From: Macropodus opercularis
Lineage: Eukaryota > Chordata > Actinopteri > Anabantiformes > Osphronemidae
DNA: 64,000 nt
Reading direction: 5' to 3'
Assembly: GCA_030770545.1 (NCBI GenBank)
Contig: CM061091.1
Span: 6,938,501 to 7,002,500 of the forward strand
Shown: positions 24,001 through 38,400 of the stretch, piece after piece
Layout of the letters: each line of letters begins with the position of its first letter
How positions within the stretch are numbered: position 1 is the stretch's first letter
The notes under the pieces: model-generated
The model's input: the letters and a program-made list of their open reading frames with translations, nothing else
Told to the model about the DNA's origin: nothing
The model's database searches: none
Program-made: the position numbers and the translations under genes

Positions 24001-27000
24001 GGCATCTACAGAAATACCCTCTGGGGCTCACATACCCCTGGTTGGGAATCACTGATTTATGCCACTTGGGCTGCAAATGGCTACAAGAGCACATTAAGTA
24101 TTTATCAGAACTTGTGTGATCTGTGCATTTGGGGTCAAAAGTAGTTTAATTGGGATCAAAGAGAGCGTTTTAATCATGCCATTGTTAATAGAATATCAGC
24201 CTCAGCTTACTTGTGTGACCAGATGCGGTGTGATAGTTGTCTGTAGGAACAGGATGAATACATGCTGCTCTCTTGTGCTGGCAGCACTGCATTTTATGAA
24301 TTCGACCTCTAAACTATTATGAAGCCTCACTCCCCTCAGGTAGGCTGCATATTTTGTCAGGATTATCAACTGTTTTTATTACAGTAACGCTTTGTCGAAA
24401 CCGGATTTGTAGGCGGTGTGACAGCTCGCTGTGAGTCCAGCCTCTGATGGTTGCAGGCTCAACTCTGCGAGCGGCCCGTCAACAAAAGCCCATCACGTGT
24501 AGTTTGATGTTTTTCGTCTCATGTGGTTCAAATAATTGTGAGTGTGAGTGAATGGTTTTACTTTGTTTAAAAAAAAAACACTAATGAGGCATTATCATAT
24601 CATGGCCATTTGAAATGGTTTTTCGTCTGTGTGACTTGTTGATAGTGTGAGTGAAGAGCTGAAAGCTTGTTGCTGACATTCATGCAAGCCATGAAGGTCA
24701 GCCTAAAACCTCCACCTCCACAGTGGGGGTGGGTGGTGCTCTGAGGTGCTCATTAACCCTTTGAACTCGCCTGGTTTCATTTGCACTCTACTCCGATCTC
24801 AGAATCTGTCGCATCTGACCGTGCAGACAATCAACTGGCAAACCTTAAACTGTCTACTGATGGGGGTTTTCAGAGAATTTTGAAACTCTGCTTGATTATG
24901 AACTGACGCACTGGATGGTTAGGTCTCTCTTTTTATAAGGGTGAAAGGAGAGTGCGGCATTATCCTAAGCACAGGTGTTGCAGGTGTGTTTATTTCCCAT
25001 CTGAATGTCTTCGGATTTTTGTAAATCTAAGTTTTCAAGCAGAACCTGAAAGCTGATGCGAGGAGACTTTCAGTTCCAGAGCATATCTCTCAGCCAGCGG
25101 AAATTAGATGGTGGTTGTTTGTTTATGCGGCTGGTGTTAGGCTGAAGGCCTCGCAGGGTCAAACGACCACACAGAGCGTAGGCTTCATTCCGTGTCCCCT
25201 CTATCCTCCTCTTCTTTATCTTTATGTTTACAGCAAGTCTTCGCGATTCGAACCTTTTCCCGTGTTTTACACGTGACTGGCAGAGAGAAGCGAGGGAGCA
25301 GAGGAGAAGAAAAAGAGGGGAAGTGAGTCGTGGGAGGCACTTTTTTAGCTCACTGTTCTGAGTTTTAAGCTAGAAACTCGGTGTGTACGTGTTGGCGTGT
25401 AATGTGTGTAGCAGCTGTCTCGTTGCCTCTGCATCATTGACGTCCAGTGTTTGGTCTGCAGGCAGGAAAGGCACATGGGCGTGCTGAGCCTTCACATGTG
25501 GTTAAGGCTTGATTTGTATGCTCCTCTTTCTTCTCCCGTGTATGCATATCATTTGATTCCCTTTCTGCGTATCCAAATAAAAGGAAAGGTATATGTTATG
25601 CATGAAACTATATCACTGTCTCAGCCTATATGAAAGGTGTGTGTGTATTTGTGTGTGTGTTTGTGTGTGTGTAGATGTGTATTATTCATAGTTCCATTGC
25701 TTTCCAAATGTTATGCTGCCACATAAAGCCCCAGTATCAATTCATTCCACTGCTGGGGAGAATGTGATGCTGCACAATACTAAACCCATGAATAGCCTGC
25801 AATATTATACTGTTCCACACTACGCTCCACATATAAGCTTATACAAGGCTACCTCAGGGTTATTTGACAACAGCTCTGACATTTAATAAAGAAATGAGAT
25901 AGATGCATTTTGCAGTTAGAACTGCATTCAAGTCCTACGCTCTGACAAACGGCGTTTTTTGCAGAGGTTTTGAACCTGCACGTACATAAGCACAAAATCT
26001 GTGCAGTGTCCTGCAGAAACACTTGCTGCAATGTGTTGCATCTGATTTGGTGACACAACACCCCCCCTGCCCCAAGAACATTCACGCCACAGCTTGCATT
26101 TTATACATGTATGGCTAGTCAGCACCTACAGTTTCCCCCTGTTTCATGTTAGTAAAGCAGTGTATATTAAATTTGCATCAGGTTTACTGTACGTCTCAGC
26201 GGGGAGAAAAGGGGGGTTTGCCTCAGACTACCAGCATTTTGAAGGAAGGGAAGTTGTGATTTAGGTGGTGAATGGGAGGTTCATGCAACTTTAATGCCCA
26301 GTGGTGCTTGATGTACTGTAGGAACCTTTCACTACAATCATGAACTTCAAGTCTGTTAAATAGAATATGAAGCTGTGTACTATAAAGTTGCATGAGTTAA
26401 ATATGTATGCAAGCCACTTGGCAAATGTAGTGAAGTGCGCGCTGTGGTGCTGCCCATGCGCACCTTTAATAATGGTTGTGGATGGATTGTTTTTAAGCTT
26501 GACCCTGTGATGCAGCTTTTCATATGCAGTATTTAGCAGCCACTGAAATGCAGTGGTTGACTGTGTTGGGTTTTCCTGCATAAGAGACGACAGGCTCCCA
26601 GGGCTGTGAGGGTGAGTCAGATCAAACGCACCCTCGGGAGCGTTGCGTGACATCCCAGTGACAAACGAGCGATAATACACAGCAGGAACAGCAACCGGGG
26701 GACGAGAGAAGTCATGAATGACTGTAAAAGTGAATTAGTGGGCGATGCTGCTTATGTCACACACTGGCTTTTAATGTTGTACCCTAAATCTACTGCGCTA
26801 TTCTGGCTCGCTCGCTGTGTCACATTCTCTCAGTTTGTCTCCCCTCCACCCATCCTTATCTTTTTTCTCCATCTGTCTCTTTGAATTGAGTTTTGCTTTT
26901 TGTGATTTCAGCAGCCACGGGCACATGAAGGACCCACACGCAGCACCGAAGCAAGGATAACACTTGTGTTTGTGAAAAACAAAGCAACTAAACACTTTAC

Positions 27001-30000
27001 TCCAGGAACCTTTGGCTTCTGTCCCATTTCTCTCCTACTGTATATGCTGCGTGACGCTACTGAATATGAGCACAAGGTTAATGGAAAAGTTGCAACATGG
27101 TCCACTCGGCAGGAGCTGTCAGTCATCCTTCGGAGATAAGGCGTGGGTCTGATTGGATAGTACAGCTTGGGGAACAAACCTGCCTCTAGAGAGGCGGGAT
27201 CAAAGCCGGAGAGCAAAAGAGGTTAGGGAGGAAGCAGAGAAGAGAGGGACAGCCTTTTTTATTTGATAGTCAACATGACTGTGTCTTGGAGACATTCTTC
27301 AGCCACTAAAGCAGCTGATAAGGAGCCGCAGCCTGTTACATCCCACTACTAACTACGTTTAGATTCATTTTCAGTCTTAACACAGAACTCATTGTGTAGC
27401 TTGAACAGGAGAATGTGTGATTCCAGCCACTCCCAGCTTTCATGAAGCCCTCCCACATACTCTACTGTAATATGAAACAACATGTGGGAATGTTTTGCAG
27501 GTAAAAACCCTGCAAGGCCACTACACTAAAACTCTCTAAAGGATTTACTTATATTTAAATAAACGTAGATGTTTAGGTTTGTCACTTTTCATTAATAACA
27601 AATAAATGACAACAATTCAGGTACATAATTATACAGCATGATGTACTTGATTCACCTACAGTGAACACAGCACCTTTTGACATAATAAAACATTATGCTA
27701 CAGCTTCCTCTGTGAGTCTAATAGCGGGGATTAAACCTTTGAGATGGGACGTAGTTCTGCGTGATGTGTATGATGGTTTCAAGTCCATTAGCTGCAGGAC
27801 ACGATGCGATATGAACATGCAGCTGTACTGTATCCGTGTGTGCGAGATGAGATTTTCAACGGTAACGCGTGTCAATGGACAGTGTGCGTCAGTGTGATAG
27901 AGAGATGTTAATAAAGCAGCCATTTCAGCGGCGGCGCGGCTAGATCATATGGTACAGACACCTGTGAAGATAAGTGAAATATGGGCAGATTAATCGTCAG
28001 TAGCTGTACTGTTCCTTCCTGTGGAGCAAAGTGACACACTGAGCGGAGTGGAACAGATGGATGCTAAGATGCTACTGACCCGTTCACACACCACACACAC
28101 AGTAACACTGCATTTTCAGTCTAACACGCCCCAGAACTGAATCACTTTCACGCACACACTTATTTTTTTCCCCATTCTGTATTCTGCCTCGCGCATAAAA
28201 AAATGTGTGTGGGCGCGCACGCAGACCCTGCTGTTCGCCAAATGGCCTGGTGGCGGGCAGAAAATGTCGGGCCCAGTGGTCTGTGACAGTAAAAGCTTTA
28301 GAGAGATGACTACTGACCTTAACCTGCAGGGAAATGGACATCACTCAGACACGCTCACGTACTTAGCATGCATCAACACTTGACACAGCACCCGTGCTCT
28401 GATTGCGCTCATACCGGCACGTGAACATGCTGCTTTTACAGAATGTGCTCTCAGATTTTTTGTGTGTGCGTTACGCACCTTCTCAGACACGGCTATGTCT
28501 GTTCAGTGTTATAAACTGTTTCTTGTGCCCGGAGCCCCATTAGTGGCCCCTGACAGGTTCGGCCCCCGTAGTTGCCTCGACTCTATCAGTCTTCTTGGCC
28601 AGCGCTGTTGTGCAGCGTCTTCCCGCCTACAGCTGACGCTTCACAAAGAAACGAGGAAAAAATGAGTTGCCACGTTCCTCAGCCCCAGGGAGGACGTCCG
28701 TAGACACTTAAGTAGCGATCCAATATTTGAACCTGCCATGCTCAAGTCATCTAAACACTCTCTTGAACAAAAGAGTGCCACATCCGTCGCACATTAATGT
28801 ATATGATTGCATCCTGTTGCTCGATTCAAGCTCTGTGTTTGGAGCCAGGTGCGCTGAGAGGAGCCATCAGGGCTGCTTAGCTGCTTGTTGATGGTTACTG
28901 CTGACAGTGTGCAAGCCTCCCTATCCCCCCCGATGAGGACGGGGGAGGAGGCTGTGAGTCCAAATGCTGCCTTTTAGAGCACCACCACCTGCAGTGATTA
29001 GCTTTGCTTTAACCCCCAAGAACTGTTACTGCAAACAAAAGGCTGCAGTAGGATTCGGTGATGGTGAAGAAATGCGGACGTTTGGCAAAATGCAAACATA
29101 TTTCTGCTAGACGAAGCAGCTACACTGTGTCTGTGTGTGTGAGCATACAGTAGTAACTCAGAACAAGCTTCATCTCTTCTCACCTGGTTAGTATTATATG
29201 TGGCATATTATTGGTTTTTTGCTTCTAATGCTTCTCAAGCATTGGTGGCTTTGACCTATTCCCAGTCTGATGACAAAGCTACAGCAACTTAACTGTAACA
29301 GTCACAATAGTATCTGTGAAATGTTATGATATTGTTCTTACATAAATGAGGGTGAACACATGATTTGTATTAGTTCTGACAAATCAAGTTTTTTATTTTT
29401 TATTATTTGTCTCCTGATGGGTTACAGAGTGTGCGTTAGCTTCAAAAGCTTCCCCCAAGACAATACTGCTGTTGCCATTCATGAAATACAGCTTTGATGC
29501 TTTAGTACTGTCACAAATCTCTCAGAAGTTGTGCCAGTATCACAAAATGTTAGATTGACTGAAAGTATGCAGTGTTTTTTTTTTTTCACCTGTGCCAGAA
29601 ACGTTCTGTATAAGCAATCACAACGATGCAGACTACAGATTGCAGCTCCTTCAGCGGCTTTGGCGCTTCAGCCTCGCTGTTGACAAGCAGCTGACGTGTC
29701 CCAGCTGTGTACGCTTTGAGGCGCTTAGCTATCGTAAATACGTTGGATTTCACCTTGACTCTCTCCTATGTGTCCAAGGGGAAGACTGGATTACACCCGC
29801 TCGCCCAGCAGCAAGCGTTGCAGTACAGTCTGCTTATTTGTCAGGCGTTTTCTGGGATTGTGTGTGTGTGCGTGTGTGTGTTTGAGGAAGCAACATCAGA
29901 ACCCTTAGTGCCCATCTGTTCCTACTGTTTGTAATGATGTGTGCGTGAGTGTTGTGCATCCGAATGTATGCAAGTGTAGCCTGGCACAGCCGCTAAGGAC

Positions 30001-33000
30001 ATATTTCTGTTCCAGGGTCATTGTCAGACTGCGTGTATGCATTTGAACGCCTTCAGAGTAGCACACACGCCCTCGGGGAATTTAGAAAGTCAATGCAAGT
30101 CGTGCCGTTTGCCAGCTTGTGTTTGTGGCTTCGGAATGACTTCGGCATTATGCGGGAATTACATCCGCACAAACGCGCGGATGGAAAAGCCATCACCTGT
30201 GCAACTCTAAGAGACAACCTGTCACCACCAGGCATTCGATTTTCATATGTGCCTGTGTTTATTTTTCACTGCGGGACTCGGATAATTATGCACACCCACA
30301 GACGGCAGTAATCAGGCCACTCATCTTCCCCCAGCCTTCCCGGCTCTCCAGACGTGATATCAAACAGGGCTGCTCTGACAAGCCCAGGCTCCTGCCTCGC
30401 ACCATGGCTCGACTTTAATATCAATTGATTTCTTTTTTTTCTTTTTTTTTTCCATCTGCTGCTTCACTCATAAAGATTATTCGGCGGAGGATAATATTTC
30501 TGAGCTGAGTCCAGGGAACAATCGTTTCGCTTTCTCAGTCAGAGGCGCCTTCACAATTACACCGGCCAGTGGCATGCAATCCAATTCTTCACTCGGTTCT
30601 CCTCTGCTGAGGTGATCCCTCTCTTTTCTCCCGCCCAACATTTACGTCCCTCCCTCTCTCTCGCTGTCTTGCTTCCTTTTTCCTCTGCGTTGTTAGGCTG
30701 GAAGCGTTTCCCTAAATCAAACACCCATGTTGTCACCTCGATGCTTTTATTCCAATTTTGGTCAGCTGTGCAGAGATGACGTCTTAAAACCGGAACAGAT
30801 TCTCTTCATGTTCTTGTCTTTATTACCAGTAGATGACCTTTTGAAAAGATCCCACTTTAAAATGTTCAGGAAAGATCTTTCCCTTCTTTCACAGCTTGGA
30901 TTGAAAATGACTTATCATTTCTTTCATGTTTCTCCCCTCCCAACGTGTTTCTACTAAAGCCCTGACACTTTGAAATACCCTCATCAAAATATGAATCTCT
31001 GAGCTGCACAGAGACCAACTTCCCGAGGACGATACTGAGCCTGGAGTCATTCGTCTGTGCAGGGGCATGAAAAGAAGGGATTAAGCTTCATTCAAATATT
31101 TTTTTTTTTTTTTGAGTGGGGGGGGGGGTGGATAAATTCCCTCGCTTGCTTTTTAACTATATGAAAGTCTTTGGATGCCTTACTCCTTTGTGATGTGATG
31201 CTCGCTTGAGGCTGCCTCGCCTTGCTCGTTCCGCGCTTTGCCAAGCGGCGCACTGGGAGGGATCTGACCTTGAAGTACTGTAGCGTTGCCAAGTCTCGAT
31301 CAGTTCAACACAAGCTTAAGTTTCATTTAAATTAATAAACATCCAGCTGAAAGTAAAAATAGGCTTCGGACATTATGGGTTTAGGAAACAAGCCTGGATG
31401 AAATCATTTGGCTTTAAAGTGACTAAAAATATTACTATACATCATCCAGAGCTGCTCTTTCCTGCTTCAAGGCATAAACACTTGCTAATAACCACCTGAA
31501 CTTTACAACCACACACTGCAGGCAATTAAAATAATACTAATCCAACCTTCGTAAATTCATCACACACACAGAGAACTGCAAATAGAAAGAAACAACAGAA
31601 TAGAAATGCAAGAGAAGCAAGTGATGTAGTCTGCTCTGTACACAGCGTACGGTATTAATCTGATGTGGTGATGCTTTGTCAGCACCTGATTTGCAGAGCT
31701 GCAGCTTGGTACATAAATCTGCTGCTAGTTCAAGACATTTGCATGCTGTGTTTACTGTAAGTGTGTGTGTGTTTGTGTTATTGTATTACTGAAACGTGTG
31801 AGATGGGCACAGCAGATGATTTACTACTGACTTGAGAGAATGAAAATAGTGGTAGAGAGCAGGTAGAAATGCAGGAAGGAGAGGAGACAGGAGGATGGAA
31901 AGGCATAGGAAGGAGAGAAGGTACATAACATAGAAGGATAGAGAGAAGGGAGGATAACAAGGTCAGAGAAGGGATAGGAGATAAGGTCACAAAGACAGAA
32001 GAAAAGAAAAAAAAGTGTAACAAATGCAACCTTGTTAGAAAATAAGGATGAAGAGAAGCAGAGAAATAAGGAAGCGTGAAAGAAAAACAAATGTGGAGAC
32101 TAAAATGAGGGAGAGAGAGAAGAAGAAAGGAAAAACTAGGAAGGACAATGATAAGTAGGAAGGAATAAAGGAAACAGAAAAGCACAAGTAGGATGGAGGA
32201 ATGAATGGAGACCAAAAGAAAACAGAAACTGAGAATGAAGCACTGGATTGGCGACAAGAATAACAAGGTGGGGTTAGAGGGAAGGAAGAGGAAAGAAGTG
32301 AGAAGGAGGAAATATCACAGACGCACCTCTCATCATCCGTCACAATCCAGTGCTTTTAATTTTGGGGAAAAAGTCAAATGAAGCGGAGCTGAAATTCATT
32401 TCTGTTCAGCGGAGACTCACAGCAGCGTTCGCTGGCAAATAGCTTTTCTCTCTGAGGGGTTAGAAGCAGCCCGGGCGGCTGCAGACCAGGGCAGGGCCAC
32501 CCGGCCGCTGGATGCCACAACACCCGTTAAGCTCGCCAACATGGCTCAGTTGGCGCAATCTTTGTTCCTTTCTCTTCCACCTTCTTGTTATACTATTTTT
32601 GTTATAAATTGAATTAGCCTCAACAGCGTTATGTCTTTTTTTCATGCATGTCTCTTCCCCCTCTGTGAAGACTTGAAGAGCTATTTATTTTAATTTGTTT
32701 GGTTTTTGTGACAGATGTGCGCCTCTAAATTTATTAATGCACCTGTTTCATTAGTCATTGTCTGTTTGTCTGTGTGTGTGTGCGCTGCTACACACGCTGG
32801 TAAACAAGTGTTAGTTCTTCCTGTCACAGGGAAGTGCCTCAGGTTTGTACACACACACACACACACACACACTGGAAGCAGTCTCAGTCTGAGACAAAGC
32901 TAATAAGACCACACATCTCTTTATCTTCTATTGTGTCTCTATTCCCCATTTGTGTCACTTTCTGGACCCACACTGTCTTACTAACAAATAAATCTTTCTA

Positions 33001-35430
33001 TATTAATACAACTGAGAGGATGATAAACAGGTTTAATTTTAGGTTTACAGTCAATTCGCAGTAGCTGCTCACCTTTCGCTGGACCCGTAGCCGCACTAGA
33101 GACATACACACATACTGTATGTATTCATACCACTATTAAAGACACAAACATGGACAAGCTCAATAAAAAAACAAAGACTTTGAATGGTACAAACAGGAAG
33201 ACAATGCACCACTTTGTTTGACAGCAGCATGTGTAACATCTTCACTAGAAGCGTGTGAAGACATCTCCCTAATATGTTCACACAGCGTCACCCGTAACAG
33301 CCAAGTAAGCATCTGCACTGTGATTACAGATTTGGGGTAAACCTTGCTTATGTGCTCTATTTGGGTCAAACTTAGAATTTCTACAAAACATCCTCTTCAT
33401 GGAAATTCACTTTTCAACCCTCTCCCATCCCTAAACCTCTGCGATCCGGTGGGCTTCACGCAGGGAGACTGGGATTTTGCTGGAAGTGTATAAATGCGAA
33501 GGAGTTTTTGGCAGAGTGAGGCTCTGGCTAACCAGATGAATGAATGTTTAGTTTGTTGTTGTAGTTTTTTCATTGGCCTTTTATGATAATAATAAGAGTA
33601 AATAAAAGCTGCTTTGTCATGCAACAGTAAAGCATTTTTAAGCTGGCCCAGACTAGGCTTACTCAGCACAGGGCTGTGAATGCACGACCGCTGAGCTGTT
33701 GTTTTCCACACGCAGACAAATTGCTGGTCCAGTCTTCTCTGCTGGCTGTGGAAAAGATTCACTTCAGTGCTTTTAGGTGCAGACTTCTGTAATTACCACA
33801 GTTCATCATTTTGCTTTCTGATGGCCTTTTGATTAATTCTCTTACAGGGAAGATCGTCATGTTCTGGAGAACCATAAAGACATATTTAATATAAAATATA
33901 CATATGTTTATAAAGTTGGATCTTAAAGGTGAATCCCTTTGATCCCTTATGTCCGGTTAATAAAAACACCTTCTTTGTTCTTCTTTAATCTCGGTTTTGG
34001 TCACCACCAACCTCCTGAGAGAATTCTCCCACTTGGTAACAGTTACACACTTCACTCTACCCACTATGTAGTTGCCAAGCTTTGCAGGTACAACGACAGG
34101 CAGAGGGTTTTGAGAGCTTTTCGTTTAAAACATCTGTTTGCTGTTTTGTGAAGCCATGCTGTGAGGGGGTGTTGCTGAATCGCCGCAGTTCTCTGTACAA
34201 GTGCCCTCTTGTAAACGCTGCACACTGGTAAATCAAATATATATGTCGTGCTGCATTCGAGGATTTTTATTTTTATTTTCCTCGTGTTGAAGTGATGTAG
34301 TTAATTTCCGAAGCTAACTCAACCTCCTCCTTCCAGTAGAGTGGCCTTAGAAAAGCGGATTGAACTTTGAGCGATCATAGGTTGGCGTCTGGGTTTAATG
34401 TGTGGGTGGAGACAGCACAGAAGGAACAAGAGAGCAAGTCTCTAACAAGCAGGCCTACTCTAAGGCAAGGCAAGACGGGGTTAAAACAGAACGTCTGTCT
34501 GTTTCCATCAAATGTGCCTCGGTGAACACACTCAGACATCATCTGCGTCTAACAGTCCCTTTCCTTTCTATGCTGTGTATTATAATGCTCCGTTAAGGTT
34601 TTGCGGCTTTAAACACTTCATGTGTTCAAGTTGCGCACGTGTTCAATTGTAACTAATTTGTTTAACAAGCTTTGTTCTTTTAATTTGAAATCCAATACCA
34701 GGACGTGCTGCAGACTTTTAAACGGTTATCTGAGGTCAGGCCACATCTCAGTCTTCATGTGATTGTGTATGTGCAGGATCCAATATGATTTGTAAAGCAC
34801 CTTGCTGAACGCCCCCCCTCGAGATATGACACATCTTCTCCGCTTCCCTCTCAGGCTCGACACTATTTCGGTCACACTACATTGACGCTTTCGCAGTGCC
34901 TCTGAGAAAGGTTGTTTAAAGAAACATTTAGGGACTCATCTCATTTTCCTCTCAGCAGTTGCCACTAAGGTTCGGCTCTGGCGCTCGGAGGAGAAAGTCA
35001 GAGGGAGGGCTTTTCTCTCATGTCTCCGTTGTGCATTTCTGAATCTTCTCCTTCTCCAAATGACTTCTCAGTCTGTTCGGAGACCAGCGTTAATGAGAGA
35101 GTCGCGCTGCCGCATTTTCGAAGCCGTTCCTTGTTCAATCTTAGAGATTTGTGTTCATTCATTTGCTTTTTTTTTTTTTTTTTTTTCAATCCGCCCTCTG
35201 TTCGCTGTCTCTCTCCTCTTACTGATTAATGATAACGAGGTATTTGGGTAAAACTAGCTCTTATCAACCGCACAAAATGGCTCCCAGCTTTTGGCGTGTG
35301 TATCCACGAGTGTGCCTATTTGCGTGTGTCGTTCCCTGTCTCTAACGATGAACCTGAGCAGCTGTGCACCTCGTGCTGCTGTCGTGTTCGATGGGTACGG
35401 GCGTGCATGCGTGTGTGTATTTGTGGGTAT

Positions 35431-35470
<40 letters not shown>

Positions 35471-38400
35471 CCACAAAGAGAACAAGATGAAAGTCTGCTG
35501 CTCCTGTGAGTCACGAGCTACTGGCTGCTTCCTAAATGACCCTGAATAGACCATCACTCAACATAGCGCAGATGATCGCCTCTGCTTGCAATTCACTTGC
35601 ACATGCTCTCGCATAAATTACACATATGGACGGGTTTTCCGCAATAAAGGGATGAGAAGGTGAAAGGAAGTGAAGGAGACGCACAGACAGACATGCACAA
35701 GTTCATAAATACGGCAACACAAAGCCAAAGACTGGTAAAGGAAGAGATGTGCAGGTTTCAACACACAAGATTTGGACACACAGTCTAATAGAGTGTGTGT
35801 CCAACAGTTCATATTTATAGGTGTATAAAAATAACAAGACAAAACCCACAGCTGCTGGATACAGATATTTTTTTCTTTCTTATTCTAGTAGCACATTGAG
35901 CGTGAGCCAGGTTTTTGTAAGTAAAGCTTTAAAAGTCACGTAGTTGCCGGCACCATTTTCGCTTCATTCGCGTGTCATTTACTCTGTGTTCAGGTATTTC
36001 CTGTGATTGTCCACGAGCCCGAAAGGTGTGCGATTACAGCCGAGAACACCTCTGTAATGTCTGCTCCCTCTTTTCTCACTCTTCCCCTTTCCAGCCTCTC
36101 CCTGTCTTTCATGTTGTCTCTCACGCTGCGCTCACACCACAGGCAGCGTGACTGATGTGCTCCATTTCAACCGGTTGTGATCCGTGTATGTTGGTGTAGC
36201 GCTAAGCATTGCCTTGACAGATTCTACTGACACCACAGTTATTAAAGTTAAGAAAGCCCGTGTGTTTATTTATTGTCTTCTCTGATATTGTCTGACTTTC
36301 TGACAACGCTCAGCTTGTTAAAAAAACATTATTTATGAGATGCTGCAAATACATGTTTTCACTCTATTTTTGCACTTTTATAGCAGATTGTGTTGCAACA
36401 CAAGAAAGTGATATAAATGGCAGTAGAAGGCAAATGACGTGCATTACATCATTTGTTCCTAGTGACGTGTGGAGCCCAAACATCTCAGAATACACTAGTA
36501 ATACTACAGAGTGAGTGATGTTCGGCAGGAAATGTGATGCACAGTCATAATTATAAAGGTGAACCATGGCGTGAACAAGCCTTTGATGAGTAGTGATATG
36601 TTACTGTACATGTGACTTGCTTAATATAAAATATTTTCAATAAGGTCTTGCACTTTTGGATCCAATAGAAAATATTTAAAATATTGCCATAACAAAATGA
36701 AAGTCCATTTTTTTTTAGATACAGCAGCTTGGACACATTAGTAAAAAGTTTTTTGTATGATCAACTCTAACAACTCTGTGTGGACACGGGCTGCTACTCA
36801 TTATGGTGTTTTGTTTTGTTTTTTTTTGCAATTATTTCTTCAAATTTATTTCTTTTTCTTTCTGCTAAAACTGTGTCAGCTGACTCATTTTTCAAAATGT
36901 TCACTGGTCTGACTATTGGTTTTAGTTACTTTAGTTACTAGTTACTCTAGGTGTGTTATCTCCTTGATGTGAAAATAAGAAGCATTCGTATTGGATGCTG
37001 CATCTAGTAAATGTCTTGAATTTCCCCTTGATAAGAGCCTCACAATTGATGAAACTGATATTAAAATAATATTAACAAAGTTTCATTTCTCTGTTTTTGC
37101 CCTTGGGGGAAAGATTCATTAGAGAAGTTGCTTCTTCTTACACTTTCACACATATTTTGTCACTATTCTACTCTGTGGACACCAGAAATGGAGAGAATCT
37201 GCCTTCTTCCATTTCACATCTCCCTCACCCTTCTTAATTCCCGTCTCCTTCACTCCAGGCCCAGCTCTCCTGCATCTTAATAGTTATTCTGAGTCTCACT
37301 TTCATTTGAATTGTTTGACAGCTGAGATAGCAATAACATAGGCTATTGTTTCGTGTGGGAGTGAGCTGAATTTAGATTTTAGCCTGTCTTTCCTTCTTTC
37401 AGTTGAACTCAGGTTTCCTCCTGTTTGCATTACTGCGACAGCATGTGTACGCTATAGAAACGGCATCGCCAAAGAAGGGAAACGCAATAATGTAATAAGC
37501 AATAATCGTAAGAATATTTACTAATATTTACTTAATATTTAATAATGTGATATCTTGTTGTATAGGCCCCACAGGTTTGCTGTAGCCCTAGTGGAGTGAA
37601 ATGACAAATGTTCTCCACAAAGAACACACAAAACCAGCTTCATATAAAAGAACCCCTGATGGAACACATCTCATGTTAATCGCTTTATTGTCTGTCTCTT
37701 TCACAGGGACCCATAGAGAATGATGTCGTAATTCACGTGGCCCTGATAGCAGAGAGCCAGAGGTAAGCTCTCTGTCTAGCTGTGTATTTACGTTTACCAT
37801 TAATAATGAAACCCGTTAATTTGCAGCTTGTGGTCTGCTTAAGTTTTGTAACTTTGTGTGACGCGTCTGTATTTACATCCATAATGTGTCCATTGATTCA
37901 AGACTGACACGCCTACCACCTAAAGTGTTTTTGACCTGACTAGATGATGTGAAATGGTTCGTCTTCAGTGTGTGTGTGTGTGCGTGTCTTGCTGACTATA
38001 AACAGTGGTTAAGTTGTGCATTTTTATTCATCTCTCTACTTCTCTGGCCTATAGATGGTGAGCTCATAAAACTGGAGCTCAGTCTGACCTCTGCCATGAT
38101 CTGTCACTCTCCTCACTGTGCATATGGTTTCATGTCAATTTGCATGTGTATACGCACACTTGGGTCTGTGTGTGTGTGTGTGTGTGTCAAGCAGGGTCAA
38201 ACAACTCTGTGGAGCTTGTTAACCTCTAACTTCAATTACTGCTGCTGTGAGCTTCCTAGAAATCCTGCGGTATCGTCCTCTCTGCAGTCCAGAGTAACAG
38301 TAGAACAAATGTACATGAATCCTAGTATATTGTTTTTTTTTTGTTGTCGGTCTTAGAAGGGTAAAGCTACAAGCAAAATGCCTGACATTCGGAATGTAAT

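Larger units (their letters stand above)
21115..37706 (+). other. phkb: intron e11-e12 (16.6 kb)
   Basis: By far the longest intron here. It holds an exon-like CpG-rich segment (22161-22250), a degenerate tandem repeat (23359-23560), homopolymers (G-run about 22747-22760; T/G runs 31100-31130), a purine-rich tract (31829-32314), CA/TG repeats (32849-32872, 35433-35468) and a T-run at 35168-35186. No gene on either strand is recognised, and no tRNA or other RNA gene was seen. Confidence 0.75.

Noticed and set aside
25245..25254. GATTCGAACC, the reverse complement of a tRNA B-box
   Set aside because: The flanking bases do not form a T stem and no A-box or acceptor stem fits on the minus strand.
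29592..29934. Overlapping + strand open frames in the large intron
   Set aside because: They end in a TG repeat, have no splice context or recognisable domain, and the two frames give unrelated products.
31778..32343. Minus-strand Phe/Leu/Ser-rich open frames resembling membrane proteins
   Set aside because: They are the complement of the purine-rich tract; hydrophobicity follows from TTC/CTT codons.
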